DNA of 18,324 nucleotides from Desulfobacteraceae bacterium (GTDB lineage: Bacteria > Desulfobacterota > Desulfobacteria > Desulfobacterales > Desulfobacteraceae): assembly GCA_022712835.1 (NCBI GenBank), contig JAFLJU010000525.1:1-18324 (forward strand), read 5' to 3'. Position 1 is the stretch's first letter. The number at the start of each line of letters is the position of its first letter. Made by a program: the position numbers and the translations under genes. Below the pieces are notes generated by a model, which was given only the letters and a program-made list of their open reading frames with translations, had not been told where the DNA came from and ran no database searches. Of this stretch, positions 6,859-15,715 are shown one piece after another.

Positions 6859-8037
6859 ATGCGTTTTCTTCGAACCGTATCCATTGGGGCCCTTTCAAAT
6901 AAAACCCTGTCAATTCCGGCGGTGCTGATCTTCTTTTTAACCATTTCTTTTTGTGGCACAGGGGCAGGGGTAAATGCCCAGGATAGTCACCAGGGAAAGG
7001 CCCAGCCTCCGGCCCGGGTGGTTGTTTCAAAAATAGTCCATGAACGGGTGGCCCAGAACCATTCTTTTATCGGCACCCTTTATTATGACCGGGTAAGTCA
7101 CGTCTCTTCCGAAGTTTCAGGACTGGTAACAAAAATTAATGTCCGGGCAGGGGATCGGGTGAACCGGGATGAAATTTTGGTGCACCTGGATACACAAATA
7201 CTTGAAAAGGAAATCCAATTTCACAAGAACCAGATAGAGCTGGCTGGGCTTGATATTGATCACAAACAGGTCAATTTTAAGCGAATGGAGATGTTGTACA
7301 AAAATAGCTCCCTGAGTCAAAAAGATTTTGATGATGCCAGATATGTTCATCAGGCTGCTGTTTTAAGAAAACTCTCTGCCCAGACCAGCCTGGAAAAATT
7401 ATTGATCCAGAAAAGGAAAAGTGTCATCACTGCACCCTTTGAGGGAATAATTCTTGAAAAAAATGTGGATTTAGGCGACTGGGTCCAACAAGGGAAGCAG
7501 CTTTTTGACATTGGGTCTGTGAATGATCTGTTTGTCCGGGTGCCAATGGCGGAAACGTTGCTCAAATTTGTGGCAGTGGGTCAAAGCGTTCCTGTCATTA
7601 TCAATGCCTATGACCGGGAGATGACAGGGATTATTGAGAACCTGTCTCCTATTGCGGATGCAAAAACCAAAAATATCTTTTTGAAAATCAGGATTCCCAT
7701 GTTAACCAAGGTGGCCCAGAACATGTCAGCCACGGTATTTATTGCCACGGGCAACAAGGGAAAGCTTGCAATGATTCCACGAGATGCATTGATTCGGTTC
7801 CAGGGAAATGATTTTGTTTATGCAGTAAAAGAAGGCAAGGCGGAAAGACTTCCGGTTCATATTGTCACCTTCCTAGGCAATCGAATAGGGGCCGATGATG
7901 CGCATTTTATTGAAGGGTTGCCCATTGTGGTGGAGGGGAACGAACGATTGCGACCCGGTCAGCCCGTTGTGATTCTATCTGAAAAACCAAGTAAAAAATC
8001 AGACAAAAAACCAAGCGATAAATCAGGTGAACAATAA
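6859..8037 (+). CDS. RND efflux periplasmic adaptor (membrane fusion protein)
   Basis: The 392-residue protein links an inner-membrane RND pump to an outer-membrane channel. It opens with an export signal: a basic start, a hydrophobic run at about residues 18-32 and a likely signal peptidase I site after VNA (residue 40). No lipobox is seen, so it is not an AcrA-type lipoprotein. VSGLVTKINVRAGDRVNRDEILVHLDT and ITAPFEGIILEKNVDLGDWV are the two halves of the lipoyl domain. A helical hairpin lies between them and beta-barrel segments follow. The C-terminus is a Lys/Ser/Pro-rich tail. I chose ATG 6859 over the in-frame ATG at 6847 because GGGAG (6849-6853) sits 5 nt before it. Its stop abuts the pump gene (TAA-ATG). 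Confidence 0.92.
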   Translation: MRFLRTVSIGALSNKTLSIPAVLIFFLTISFCGTGAGVNAQDSHQGKAQPPARVVVSKIVHERVAQNHSFIGTLYYDRVSHVSSEVSGLVTKINVRAGDRVNRDEILVHLDTQILEKEIQFHKNQIELAGLDIDHKQVNFKRMEMLYKNSSLSQKDFDDARYVHQAAVLRKLSAQTSLEKLLIQKRKSVITAPFEGIILEKNVDLGDWVQQGKQLFDIGSVNDLFVRVPMAETLLKFVAVGQSVPVIINAYDREMTGIIENLSPIADAKTKNIFLKIRIPMLTKVAQNMSATVFIATGNKGKLAMIPRDALIRFQGNDFVYAVKEGKAERLPVHIVTFLGNRIGADDAHFIEGLPIVVEGNERLRPGQPVVILSEKPSKKSDKKPSDKSGEQ

Positions 8038-11000
8038 ATGGACATTATCCGATTCTTTATTCAAAAACCGGTGACCGTGGCCGTGGGCGTTATCCTGACA
8101 GTGATGTTCGGCCTTATCGGGTTTCAAAAACTTCCGGTTCAATTGACTCCGGATGTGGAAACCCCGCTGATAACGGTAAATACCACCTGGTACGGGGCTA
8201 CCCCTTATGAAATTGAAAAAGAGATCATTGAAAAGCAGGAAAGAGTTCTAAAAGGGCTCCAGGGACTCATCAAGATGGAGAGCGAAAGTTACAACGGGCT
8301 TGGAACCATTACCCTGTCTTTTAAAATCGGAATAAATGTGGATGATGCACTGCTCAAGGTTTCCAACAAAATGTCCGAGGTGGGCAATTACCCTGAAAAT
8401 GTTAATAAACCTACCATTGAGTCTTCCGGTGCCAATAGTTCTCCGGTGATCTGGATGGTTTTAAAAACATCATCCAATAACCCGGGACATATCAATCAAT
8501 TCAAAACCTTTTTTGAAGATAATGTCCGCCAGCATCTGGAGCGGATTAAGGGGGTGGGGTCCCTGTTGGTTTTTGGCGGGACAGATACCACGCTTGATGT
8601 GATCATTGATGCCAAAAAATTGGCCCGGTATAATGTGACAATTCAGCAGATCATGGTAGCCGTTCGTCAGTCAAACCAGAATATTTCCGCCGGAATTCTC
8701 GGCATGTCCAAGAAAAATTACCGGGTCAGAACCATCAGCCAGTTCCAAAATCCATTGGATGCCCTTGAGGTGGTTATTTTTGATGACGGAATCAAACGGG
8801 TCTATCTTCGGGATGTGGCCCGGGTAAAAAAAGGATATAAAAAAGAGAGTGCTGCGGTTCTCCACAAAGGAATTCAGGTCATTGTGGTGGGGGTTCGAAA
8901 GGAAAAAGGGGCCAATGTTTTAAGCATGACCGACTCGGTTGAAAAAGCGGTCCGTAACTTGAATGAAAATGTTCTTTTGACCCAGAAACTCACCCTGGAA
9001 ATGGTGTACGATCAGCGCCCTTATATTGAAACCGCAACGAACTTGGTGAAACGAAATATTTTGATCGGCAGCCTGCTGGCCATCTGTGTATTGCTGGGGT
9101 TTTTAAGGAGCGTGAGGGCAACCCTCATCACCGGCATTGCCATTCCCATTTCTGCCATTGGCTGTTTTATCTTCCTCTGGCTACTGGGAAGAAATTTAAA
9201 TATTGTCAGCATGGCCGGCATCTCTTTTGCCGTGGGAATGCTGGTGGACAATGCCATTGTTGTTTTGGAGAATATTGACCGCCATAAAAAGCTTGGTAAA
9301 ACCGCCTTTGACGCCGCCTATGATGGTACCAAAGAAGTCTGGGGTGCGGTGATGGCATCAACCGCCACCACCATGGCCGTTTTTTTACCGATTATTTTTA
9401 TCCAGGAAGAGGCCGGGCAATTGTTCCGGGACATCGCCATTGCCATCACCTCTTCTATTTTTTTAAGTCTTATTGTTTCTGTTTCTGTGATCCCCACCCT
9501 GTATCACCTGTTTTATAGGAAAAAAAATGGAGGGGGTGCCGATACGAATGCGTCTAAAAATGGATTGCAAACGAGCATTATTGGTCCTTTTCTGGTGGGT
9601 ATGATAATGAAGTTCAGCAATCTGTGCATGAAAAATATTCTGACCCGGCTTTCCACGGTTTTATTGTTCACCAGCCTTTCCATCGGTGTGATCTTTTGGC
9701 TACTCCCAAGTGCTGAGTACTTGCCCCAGGGCAATCGAAATTTAATTTTGAACATCCTCATTCCACCGCCGGGTTATTCCGTGGAAAAACTCAAAAGTTT
9801 AGGGGAATATGTATACAAAGAAAGCGAGCCTTATTTTCAGGAAGACAACAAGGACGGGATTCCAAAGATTAAGCATATGTTTTTTGTGGGGGCGGACCGT
9901 ATCACGCTTTTTGGTGGAATCTCTACCCATGAAACCCGTGCCCGGGAGCTGATTCCCCTTTTCACCCGGATAATGAGATCCATCCCCGGAGTGTTCGGTG
10001 TCAGTATCCAGGCCGGTATTTTTGAGTCTGGTATCGGTAAAGGCAGAACCGTGGATGTCAATATTTCAGGAGAAAACATCCAGGATATTATCCAGGCTGC
10101 CTATGGTTTGTTCGGTGCCATCAGCTCGAACATGAAAAATACCCAGGTTCGTCCCATCCCCTCCCTGGAAGCCAGCTATCCTGAAGCCAACATCATCCCC
10201 CTTCGTGAGAAACTGGCGGCCAACGGCCTGAGTGCCAGTGATCTAGGAATTTATATTGATATTCTCATGGATGGTCGCAAAATTGAAGAATATAGGCCCG
10301 AAGGGATAAAGCAGGTGGACCTGGTGCTCAAGGGGATGGATTCTTCGGCCAAATCCCCGGAAGATATTTTAAACGCTACCATTGCCAATAGTTTTGGCGA
10401 TTTGATCCGGATCAGGGATGTGGCCAAGATTGTCTATGGTGAAGGTCTGCCACAAATCAATCATCTGGAACGCGATCGCACCATTACCCTCCAGGTGACC
10501 CCGCCAGGGGACATGGCCCTCCAGGATGCCCTGGAAAAGATTACCGATGAGATTATCCCAAATTTGGAAAGCCAGGGTAGGCTTAAAAATGTCCGGGTCG
10601 GGGTAGGGGGAAATGCCGATAAATTGATGGAGACACGAAACGCCCTTCAATGGAATCTGCTGCTGGCATTGATCATTACCTATTTGCTCATGGCCGCCTT
10701 GTTTGAAAACTTTTTATATCCCTTTGTCATTCTTTTTACCGTTCCCCTGGCAGCCGCCGGCGGCTTTATCGGACTTTGGATGGTGAATGCCTATATCGCC
10801 CCCCAGGGGTTTGATGTGTTGAGCATGCTTGGGTTTATTATTCTCATCGGCACGGTGGTTAATAATGCGATCCTCATTGTGCATCAGTCATTGAACAATG
10901 TCCGTTATCATGGGCTTGTGGGAAAAGCGGCCGTATCAAATGCGGTGAGAACCAGAATTAGACCCATCTTCATGAGCGCCGTAACCAGCCTTCTGGCCAT

Positions 11001-11169
11001 GCTGCCCATGGTTCTTTCAACCGGGGCCGGCAGTGAATTGTACCGGGGGCTGGGGTCGATTCTCCTGGGGGGGCTTGCCATGTCAACGGTTTTTACCCTT
11101 TTTGTGATTCCATCTCTATTGGTGTTTGTTATTGGGTTTGAAACACCGCATCTTCTTAAATCAGATTGA
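8038..11169 (+). CDS. RND efflux transporter, HAE1-like inner-membrane pump
   Basis: At 1043 residues it has the normal length of an RND multidrug or hydrophobe pump. The N-terminus (FFIQKPVTVAVGVILTVMFG, then KLPVQLTPDVETPLITV) and the pattern of one membrane helix, a large periplasmic loop, six helices, a second loop and five helices fit the family. In helix 4, GMLVDNAIVVLENID keeps the first proton-relay Asp (Asp404), but the second is Asn (Asn405). In helix 10, TVVNNAILIV has Asn942 where AcrB has its relay Lys. Such variants occur elsewhere in the wider family, so the pump need not be inactive. The substrate cannot be told from sequence. No outer-membrane TolC partner is encoded in the window. 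The ribosome-binding site AGGTGA lies in the end of the adaptor gene. Confidence 0.95.
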   Translation: MDIIRFFIQKPVTVAVGVILTVMFGLIGFQKLPVQLTPDVETPLITVNTTWYGATPYEIEKEIIEKQERVLKGLQGLIKMESESYNGLGTITLSFKIGINVDDALLKVSNKMSEVGNYPENVNKPTIESSGANSSPVIWMVLKTSSNNPGHINQFKTFFEDNVRQHLERIKGVGSLLVFGGTDTTLDVIIDAKKLARYNVTIQQIMVAVRQSNQNISAGILGMSKKNYRVRTISQFQNPLDALEVVIFDDGIKRVYLRDVARVKKGYKKESAAVLHKGIQVIVVGVRKEKGANVLSMTDSVEKAVRNLNENVLLTQKLTLEMVYDQRPYIETATNLVKRNILIGSLLAICVLLGFLRSVRATLITGIAIPISAIGCFIFLWLLGRNLNIVSMAGISFAVGMLVDNAIVVLENIDRHKKLGKTAFDAAYDGTKEVWGAVMASTATTMAVFLPIIFIQEEAGQLFRDIAIAITSSIFLSLIVSVSVIPTLYHLFYRKKNGGGADTNASKNGLQTSIIGPFLVGMIMKFSNLCMKNILTRLSTVLLFTSLSIGVIFWLLPSAEYLPQGNRNLILNILIPPPGYSVEKLKSLGEYVYKESEPYFQEDNKDGIPKIKHMFFVGADRITLFGGISTHETRARELIPLFTRIMRSIPGVFGVSIQAGIFESGIGKGRTVDVNISGENIQDIIQAAYGLFGAISSNMKNTQVRPIPSLEASYPEANIIPLREKLAANGLSASDLGIYIDILMDGRKIEEYRPEGIKQVDLVLKGMDSSAKSPEDILNATIANSFGDLIRIRDVAKIVYGEGLPQINHLERDRTITLQVTPPGDMALQDALEKITDEIIPNLESQGRLKNVRVGVGGNADKLMETRNALQWNLLLALIITYLLMAALFENFLYPFVILFTVPLAAAGGFIGLWMVNAYIAPQGFDVLSMLGFIILIGTVVNNAILIVHQSLNNVRYHGLVGKAAVSNAVRTRIRPIFMSAVTSLLAMLPMVLSTGAGSELYRGLGSILLGGLAMSTVFTLFVIPSLLVFVIGFETPHLLKSD

Positions 11170-11195
11170 TCTTCATGGGTAAAAGCAAAATAATG

Positions 11196-11220
11196 ATTTT
11201 TAAATGACAGGATTAAAAAT
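11196..11220. terminator. Weak AT-only inverted repeat between convergent genes
   Basis: ATTTTTAA and TTAAAAAT form an 8-bp AT-only stem with a 9-nt loop at the end of the hydrolase gene, 27 bp after the pump stop. It might act as a weak terminator for one or both convergent units. It has no G-C pairs, so confidence is low. Confidence 0.25.
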
Positions 11221-11946
11221 ACCTTGAAACCAATCCACAGCTTGCCTGGCAAAATCGGCCTGGTGTGTCTTGGAACTCATCTGGTGATCCCCTTTTGTGT
11301 GGATGATCTTTTGCTTAGGGGACTGCATATGGGTATAAATATCATGGGCATTGTCTACGGGTACAACCTCATCGGCATCGCCATGGAAAATTAATACATG
11401 GTGAAGGGCACAGGATTTGTCCAGGAGATTAAACAGAAGATTTTTTTCAAAAAAACTTAAGGGGAGGGCCGGTCGGTTTCCATTGGCATGGACGGGAATG
11501 TTTTGGATGGTCCTACTTTGGACCGGGGTCGAGCATAAAACCCCACCGCAAATATTTATCCCAAGCCCGTCAAGAGATTCCCAGGCGTTGATACAGGTGG
11601 CACCTCCCATGCTGGATCCAAAGAGTCCCAATCTTTTTGATGTGAGATTTAAATCCATAACATGGCGGACAGCCCCAATATAATCTTGGGTTCTTTTTTC
11701 AAGGGAGGTATCTGTTAAGAAATTTCCCTGACTGTCACCGCAGCCCCTATGATCAAACCTGAAAAAAGCAACGCCGTTTGCCGGTAAGAGTCGGGATAAC
11801 ACCTTTTGTTTGGCAGATGCCTTGCTACCTTCAAGGCCATGGGATCCCACCACCAGGGGGGGGGCGTTTGTTTCTGGAAGATGGAGAATTCCTTTGAGGG
11901 TATGTCCTTCAATCGCGAAGTCGATATTTTTTATAGTGGTTTTCAT
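11200..11946 (-). CDS. Alpha/beta hydrolase (serine hydrolase)
   Basis: A 248-residue single-domain alpha/beta hydrolase. The nucleophile elbow is GSSMGG with Ser112. The acid is probably Asp192 in FHGDADEVVP and the base His221 in KGDHQM, in the canonical order. GSHGLEGS near residue 37 is the oxyanion-loop region, and FDHRGCGDSQG follows. No signal peptide is seen, so it is likely cytoplasmic; the substrate (ester, thioester or peptide) is unknown. I chose the ATG at 11946 because homology-like sequence starts there. A start at 12090 would add 48 atypical residues, run through repeats and lack a ribosome-binding site. The AAGG ahead of 11946 is unusually close to the ATG, so the start is less sure than the identity. 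Confidence 0.85.
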   Translation of the reverse strand: MKTTIKNIDFAIEGHTLKGILHLPETNAPPLVVGSHGLEGSKASAKQKVLSRLLPANGVAFFRFDHRGCGDSQGNFLTDTSLEKRTQDYIGAVRHVMDLNLTSKRLGLFGSSMGGATCINAWESLDGLGINICGGVLCSTPVQSRTIQNIPVHANGNRPALPLSFFEKNLLFNLLDKSCALHHVLIFHGDADEVVPVDNAHDIYTHMQSPKQKIIHTKGDHQMSSKTHQADFARQAVDWFQGIFNPVI

Positions 11947-12012
11947 CCTTGTATTTATGTCATTAAACGCGTATGATATCAAGTTTTGAAAATAAAATAT
12001 TTCCAATAACGG

Positions 12013-12042
12013 CCATGGGCCGCCCAAGGATTTCCATGGGCC
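12013..12042. repeat. 9-bp direct repeat CCATGGGCC, spaced 21 bp
   Basis: CCATGGGCC occurs at 12013-12021 and again at 12034-12042, two helical turns apart, in the gap between the divergent hydrolase and rRNA methyltransferase genes. Same-face spacing would suit a DNA-binding protein. No regulator was recognised. Confidence 0.4.
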
Positions 12043-12055
12043 CCCACAACAATAC

Positions 12056-12090
12056 ATGAAAGAATCCGCTAAGTTGATTGGTTCTTTCAT
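12056..12090. promoter_or_regulatory. Strong inverted repeat upstream of rlmD
   Basis: ATGAAAGAATCC and GGTTCTTTCAT pair over 11 bp with one bulged T and a 12-nt loop. The right arm ends against TATAAA (12090-12095), a possible -10 box for rlmD, so the repeat overlaps the likely promoter. It lacks the T-run of a terminator on the plus strand and looks more like an operator or an end marker for an unseen transcript. Confidence 0.5.
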
Positions 12091-12116
12091 ATAAATTTAA
12101 AAGATGAAATTTAAAT

Positions 12117-13505
12117 ATGTCTATCAGCAAACGAAAAACCTATGAACTTGAAATAATTGACCTGGCCTTTGGTGGTAAGGGGCTTGCAAAACCCGATGGA
12201 TTTCCCGTGTTTATCGATCGGTGCGTGCCCGGTGATACGGTCTTTGTAAAAATAAGCAAAAAGAAAAAATCCTGGGCCGAAGGAAAACTGATCCGGATTT
12301 TGAAACCTTCACAGCTTCGTCAGGAGGGCAGATGCCGGTATTGTAATTATTGTGGTGGATGTAAATGGCAGGAGTTGCCCTATGAGCTTCAGCTGGAATA
12401 TAAAAAAAGACATGTCACTGAATCCATTGAGCACATCGGCAGGTTACAAGGGGTTCCGGTCACAGATGTGATTCCTTCTGATCCGATATTCGGGTATCGG
12501 AATAAAATGGAATTTTCCTGTTCTACCCAGCGCTGGCTGATGCCTGAAGAACTTGAGGATGAGACCATCAAAAAAGGATTTGGTATCGGCCTCCATGTGC
12601 CCGGCACCTTTGACAAGGTCATTGATATCAAGCAGTGTGAAATCATGCCGGACATGGGAAATAAGATTTTGGAGGATGTAAGGGCTTTTATCCTGGAATC
12701 CGGACTGCCAGCCTATGGTCTTAAAACCCATGAAGGGTTTTGGCGATTTCTCATGGTGCGCCATTCAGTGGCAAAAGATGAGTGGATGGTCAATATTATC
12801 ACCCGGGATAAAAATTTATCTGTGGTATCAAAATTGGGAGAATTGCTGGCACAAAAATATCCCAATATTACCAGCATTCTCAACAATATCACAGATTCAA
12901 AATCCGGGGTGGCCAACGATAAAGAAGAGATCCTGATCCATGGGGATAATTTCATTACGGAAAAATTGGGCGATTTTAGCTTTGAAATATCAGCCAACTC
13001 TTTTTTCCAGACCAATACAAGAACCTGTCAAAAACTATATGCCAAGGTGGCCCAGTATGCTGATCTCACAGGGGATCAGACGGTTTTGGATTTATATTCC
13101 GGCACCGGTACCATTCCCATTTGGTTATCAAAGAAAGCCAAAAAGGTTTATGGAATTGAGATTGTTCCCTCTGCGGTCATTGATGCCAAAAAGAACGCCC
13201 AATTGAACGGGGTTGAAAATTGTGAGTTTTTTGAAGGGGACATAAAGGATGTGCTGCCAACACTTCCCCATATACCGGATGTGATCATTATTGATCCGCC
13301 CCGGGTGGGAATGCACAAGGATGTGGTCAGCCAGGTGCTGGCGATTAATGCCCCGAAAATTGTGTATGTGTCCTGTAATCCCGCCACCTTGGCCCGGGAT
13401 CTTGAAATGCTGGCTGTTCGTTATGAGGTGGTGGAAATCACCCCTGTGGATATGTTTCCTCATACCTATCACATAGAATCAGTGGCCTTGCTCACGCAAA
13501 AATAA
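12117..13505 (+). CDS. rlmD: 23S rRNA (uracil-5-)-methyltransferase, RlmD/RumA type
   Basis: This SAM-dependent enzyme makes 5-methyluridine in 23S rRNA. The 462 residues hold, in order, an N-terminal TRAM RNA-binding domain (about 1-62), a 4Fe-4S cluster site (Cys73, Cys79 and Cys82 in CX5CX2C, fourth ligand probably Cys174 in KQCEIM), and a Rossmann methyltransferase domain. SAM binding is shown by LDLYSGTGTIP. The catalytic nucleophile is Cys420 in VSCNPATLARDL, and the general base is probably Glu454 in HIESVALL. An extra Cys76 lies in the cluster loop. Whether it targets U1939, U747 or both (RlmCD type) cannot be decided here. The ribosome-binding site is weak. A strong terminator follows 19 nt after the stop. 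Confidence 0.93.
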   Translation: MSISKRKTYELEIIDLAFGGKGLAKPDGFPVFIDRCVPGDTVFVKISKKKKSWAEGKLIRILKPSQLRQEGRCRYCNYCGGCKWQELPYELQLEYKKRHVTESIEHIGRLQGVPVTDVIPSDPIFGYRNKMEFSCSTQRWLMPEELEDETIKKGFGIGLHVPGTFDKVIDIKQCEIMPDMGNKILEDVRAFILESGLPAYGLKTHEGFWRFLMVRHSVAKDEWMVNIITRDKNLSVVSKLGELLAQKYPNITSILNNITDSKSGVANDKEEILIHGDNFITEKLGDFSFEISANSFFQTNTRTCQKLYAKVAQYADLTGDQTVLDLYSGTGTIPIWLSKKAKKVYGIEIVPSAVIDAKKNAQLNGVENCEFFEGDIKDVLPTLPHIPDVIIIDPPRVGMHKDVVSQVLAINAPKIVYVSCNPATLARDLEMLAVRYEVVEITPVDMFPHTYHIESVALLTQK

Positions 13506-13524
13506 AACCTCGGCTGAAAATCAA

Positions 13525-13564
13525 AAAGAAAGAGCCCATGATCATAAGCATGGGCTCTTTCTTT
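13525..13564. terminator. Bidirectional intrinsic terminator, 16-bp perfect stem
   Basis: AAAGAAAGAGCCCATG (13525-13540) and its exact reverse complement (13549-13564) flank an 8-nt loop. T-rich tails follow on both strands: TTTCTTT on plus, CTTTCTTTTTG on minus. It sits between the stop of rlmD and the stop of the convergent CoA-transferase gene and can end both transcripts. Confidence 0.9.
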
Positions 13565-13609
13565 GCACTAAAATTTCCCCCGGTTATCCTTTCCTATATT
13601 TTTTTTGCT

Positions 13610-15523
13610 TTACCCCGTGGCGGTTTTGGAATCCTTGTCCGCCTTTTCCTTGTCCAGGGGTTCTGCAAACAGGCAGTTAAGGATAATCATGTCATCGTCC
13701 TTTTCAGAAGAGATACTATAGGGAAGCTTGTTAAAAAGGCGGATCATCCCCTTGTTCTGGGGGGAGGTGTAGGCGATCAACCCTTTTATTCCATTGTCTT
13801 TGGCTGCCATGGCAAGTTTTGCCTGGAGAATCTGGGCAATTCCCATACTCTGGTATTCCCGGGATACGGAAAATGCAATTTCTGCCATATTGATGATGGT
13901 GTTGCGGAAATATTCACCCACGGCAATGATCTTCTCAAACCCCAATTCTCCGATGGTGGCCACAATGGTCAGGTCATTGACATAGTCAATCTCATAGGTG
14001 GTTTCAATCTGATCGTGGACAAAGCTTTTTTTCTCGTGGAAAAACCGAGAGACAATATCCCCCCGGTTCATGGTATAATAGTGTTCCTGGACGCCCCTTT
14101 GATCCACAGGCTTGGCAGGCCGAAAGGTGATGGGAATTCCATTGATTTCGATAATCTGTTCATATTTGACAGGATAGACCCCCTTGGTGGCCTGCTTGAA
14201 CTTGCGTTCTGAGTCAATCAGGTCCAGTTCTTTGGCCTTGGAGAATAACTCGTCCCTGAAATCGGGATGGGCAATACTGATAAGGGCCAAGGCTCTTTCC
14301 TGGAGGGTTTTTCCAAACAGGTTTACAACTCCGTATTCCGTAGCAATCAACTGGACATCCCCCCGGGGAACCACCACCGGGTCCGTGAGACAAGGCACAA
14401 TTCGGCTTTGTCTGCCATGGTCACAGGTGGAGGTCATCATAAGAATCGATTTGCCATTTTCAGACATGGCAGCTCCCCTGGTAAAATCAAGTAACCCATT
14501 TATTCCGGTATAATTATTGTAGGGGAGGGCATCTGCCGCCACCTGGCCGGTAAGATCGATGGCCATTGCCGTATTCAAAGAGACCATGGAATTGTGCCTG
14601 GCAATAATGGCAGGGTTATTTATATAATCGGATGGATGGAATTCTATTGAAGGGTTGTCATCGAGGAATTCGTAGAGCAGATTGGTCCCCACGGCACTTC
14701 CTGCAACGAGTTTTCCATTGTTAAATCCTTTTCTTTTGTTGGTCACAACTCCCATGGAGAATAGTCGCATGATACTGTCGGTAAGATATTGTGAATGAAT
14801 GCCGATATCATTTTTTTGTGCCAGGCAGACCATGGTGGCTTCATTGGTGACGCCCAGACTTGTCTGGAGTGTAGATCCGTCATCAATGAGTCGTGAGATA
14901 TGTTTGGCAATGATATTGGCGGTTTCCAGTTCCGGCATGGGGTTGATGGTGAGCAGTTCTTCTTCGTGTGCAACGATATAGTCCACATCATTGACATGGA
15001 TAAAACTTCTACCCAAAACTCTGGGCATGTTCGGATTCACTTGGCAGATAACAATATCCGCGGATTCGCAGGCAGCCAACGTGATATCCACGGATACCCC
15101 AAGGCTCATCCAGCCGAAATCATCCGGGGGGGAGGCCTGAATCAAGGCTGCGTTCAATGGCATCAGGCCTGATTTAAACAATCTGGGAATCTGGGACAGA
15201 TTAATGGGGGTGATAAACCGCTGGTTTTTGCTGATCAATTTGGGTGAGGCAGACCCCAGATAAAACGAGCGAATATTGAATTGCTGGGAATGGGACTTAT
15301 TGGCAATCAGGGTTAAGGGGCCGCTTTCAATGCTTAGAAGTCGTACGATTTCAAGGTCCGTAAAACGGGCAGATGATAGCGACAGCTCATTGACAAGGTG
15401 CTGGGGTTCCCCGCAGGAGGATCCGATAAAAACGCGCTGTCCCGGACGAATACACTGCAGAGCATCCTTGGCAGTGGAAAGTTTTTCCACATAGCTGTCG
15501 GCCCAATAGGTAGTTTTTGACAT
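13610..15523 (-). CDS. Acetyl-CoA hydrolase/CoA-transferase family protein fused to a C-terminal GNAT domain
   Basis: A 637-residue fusion. Residues 1 to about 440 match the acetyl-CoA hydrolase/4-hydroxybutyrate CoA-transferase family: ALIQASPPDDFGWMSLGVSVD, NPNMPRVLG, NYTGINGLLDFTRGA and ATEYGVVNLFGKTLQERA. From about 465 on is a GNAT acyltransferase domain (FRPAKPVDQRGVQEHYY, then REYQSMGIAQILQAKL with the acyl-CoA loop). Activity would be CoA transfer between organic acids, with the GNAT part perhaps acylating a protein or small molecule; both are inference. Odd: at residue 245 the motif reads GIHSQYLTD, where related enzymes usually have His-Thr-Glu with the catalytic Glu. A GGAGAA ribosome-binding site lies 8 nt before the ATG. 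It is divergent from the TetR gene at 15764, its likely regulator. Confidence 0.92.
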   Translation of the reverse strand: MSKTTYWADSYVEKLSTAKDALQCIRPGQRVFIGSSCGEPQHLVNELSLSSARFTDLEIVRLLSIESGPLTLIANKSHSQQFNIRSFYLGSASPKLISKNQRFITPINLSQIPRLFKSGLMPLNAALIQASPPDDFGWMSLGVSVDITLAACESADIVICQVNPNMPRVLGRSFIHVNDVDYIVAHEEELLTINPMPELETANIIAKHISRLIDDGSTLQTSLGVTNEATMVCLAQKNDIGIHSQYLTDSIMRLFSMGVVTNKRKGFNNGKLVAGSAVGTNLLYEFLDDNPSIEFHPSDYINNPAIIARHNSMVSLNTAMAIDLTGQVAADALPYNNYTGINGLLDFTRGAAMSENGKSILMMTSTCDHGRQSRIVPCLTDPVVVPRGDVQLIATEYGVVNLFGKTLQERALALISIAHPDFRDELFSKAKELDLIDSERKFKQATKGVYPVKYEQIIEINGIPITFRPAKPVDQRGVQEHYYTMNRGDIVSRFFHEKKSFVHDQIETTYEIDYVNDLTIVATIGELGFEKIIAVGEYFRNTIINMAEIAFSVSREYQSMGIAQILQAKLAMAAKDNGIKGLIAYTSPQNKGMIRLFNKLPYSISSEKDDDMIILNCLFAEPLDKEKADKDSKTATG

Positions 15524-15651
15524 AATATAATTCTCCGTTGAGTTTAACGGTTTCTAGTTTATGGGATTTTTTATCTCCACGCCATGATAGTAAAAAAAAG
15601 GATAAATGGGAATACAAAAAGCGGAAAATGCTCATGAAATAAATCAGAAAT

Positions 15652-15664
15652 ATGATTAAATCAT
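15652..15664. promoter_or_regulatory. 13-bp perfect palindrome ATGATT-A-AATCAT
   Basis: This exact palindrome lies in the 240-bp gap between the divergent CoA-transferase/GNAT and tetR genes, about 129 bp upstream of the former and 100 bp upstream of the latter. It is a candidate site for the TetR protein or another regulator. It is AT-rich, so a chance origin is possible. Confidence 0.35.
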
Positions 15665-15715
15665 AAAAAAGGCATCTTTCCCTTGCGATTTTTTTTAGAT
15701 TTTTGTATTTATCCA

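Noticed and set aside
11947..12090. N-terminal extension of the alpha/beta hydrolase to ATG 12090
   Set aside because: The extra 48 residues are unlike the family, are coded by the repeats at 12013-12090, and have no ribosome-binding site upstream.
13538..14212. 224-codon plus-strand frame downstream of rlmD
   Set aside because: It starts within the bidirectional terminator and runs antisense to the GNAT domain; no ribosome-binding site or homology was seen.
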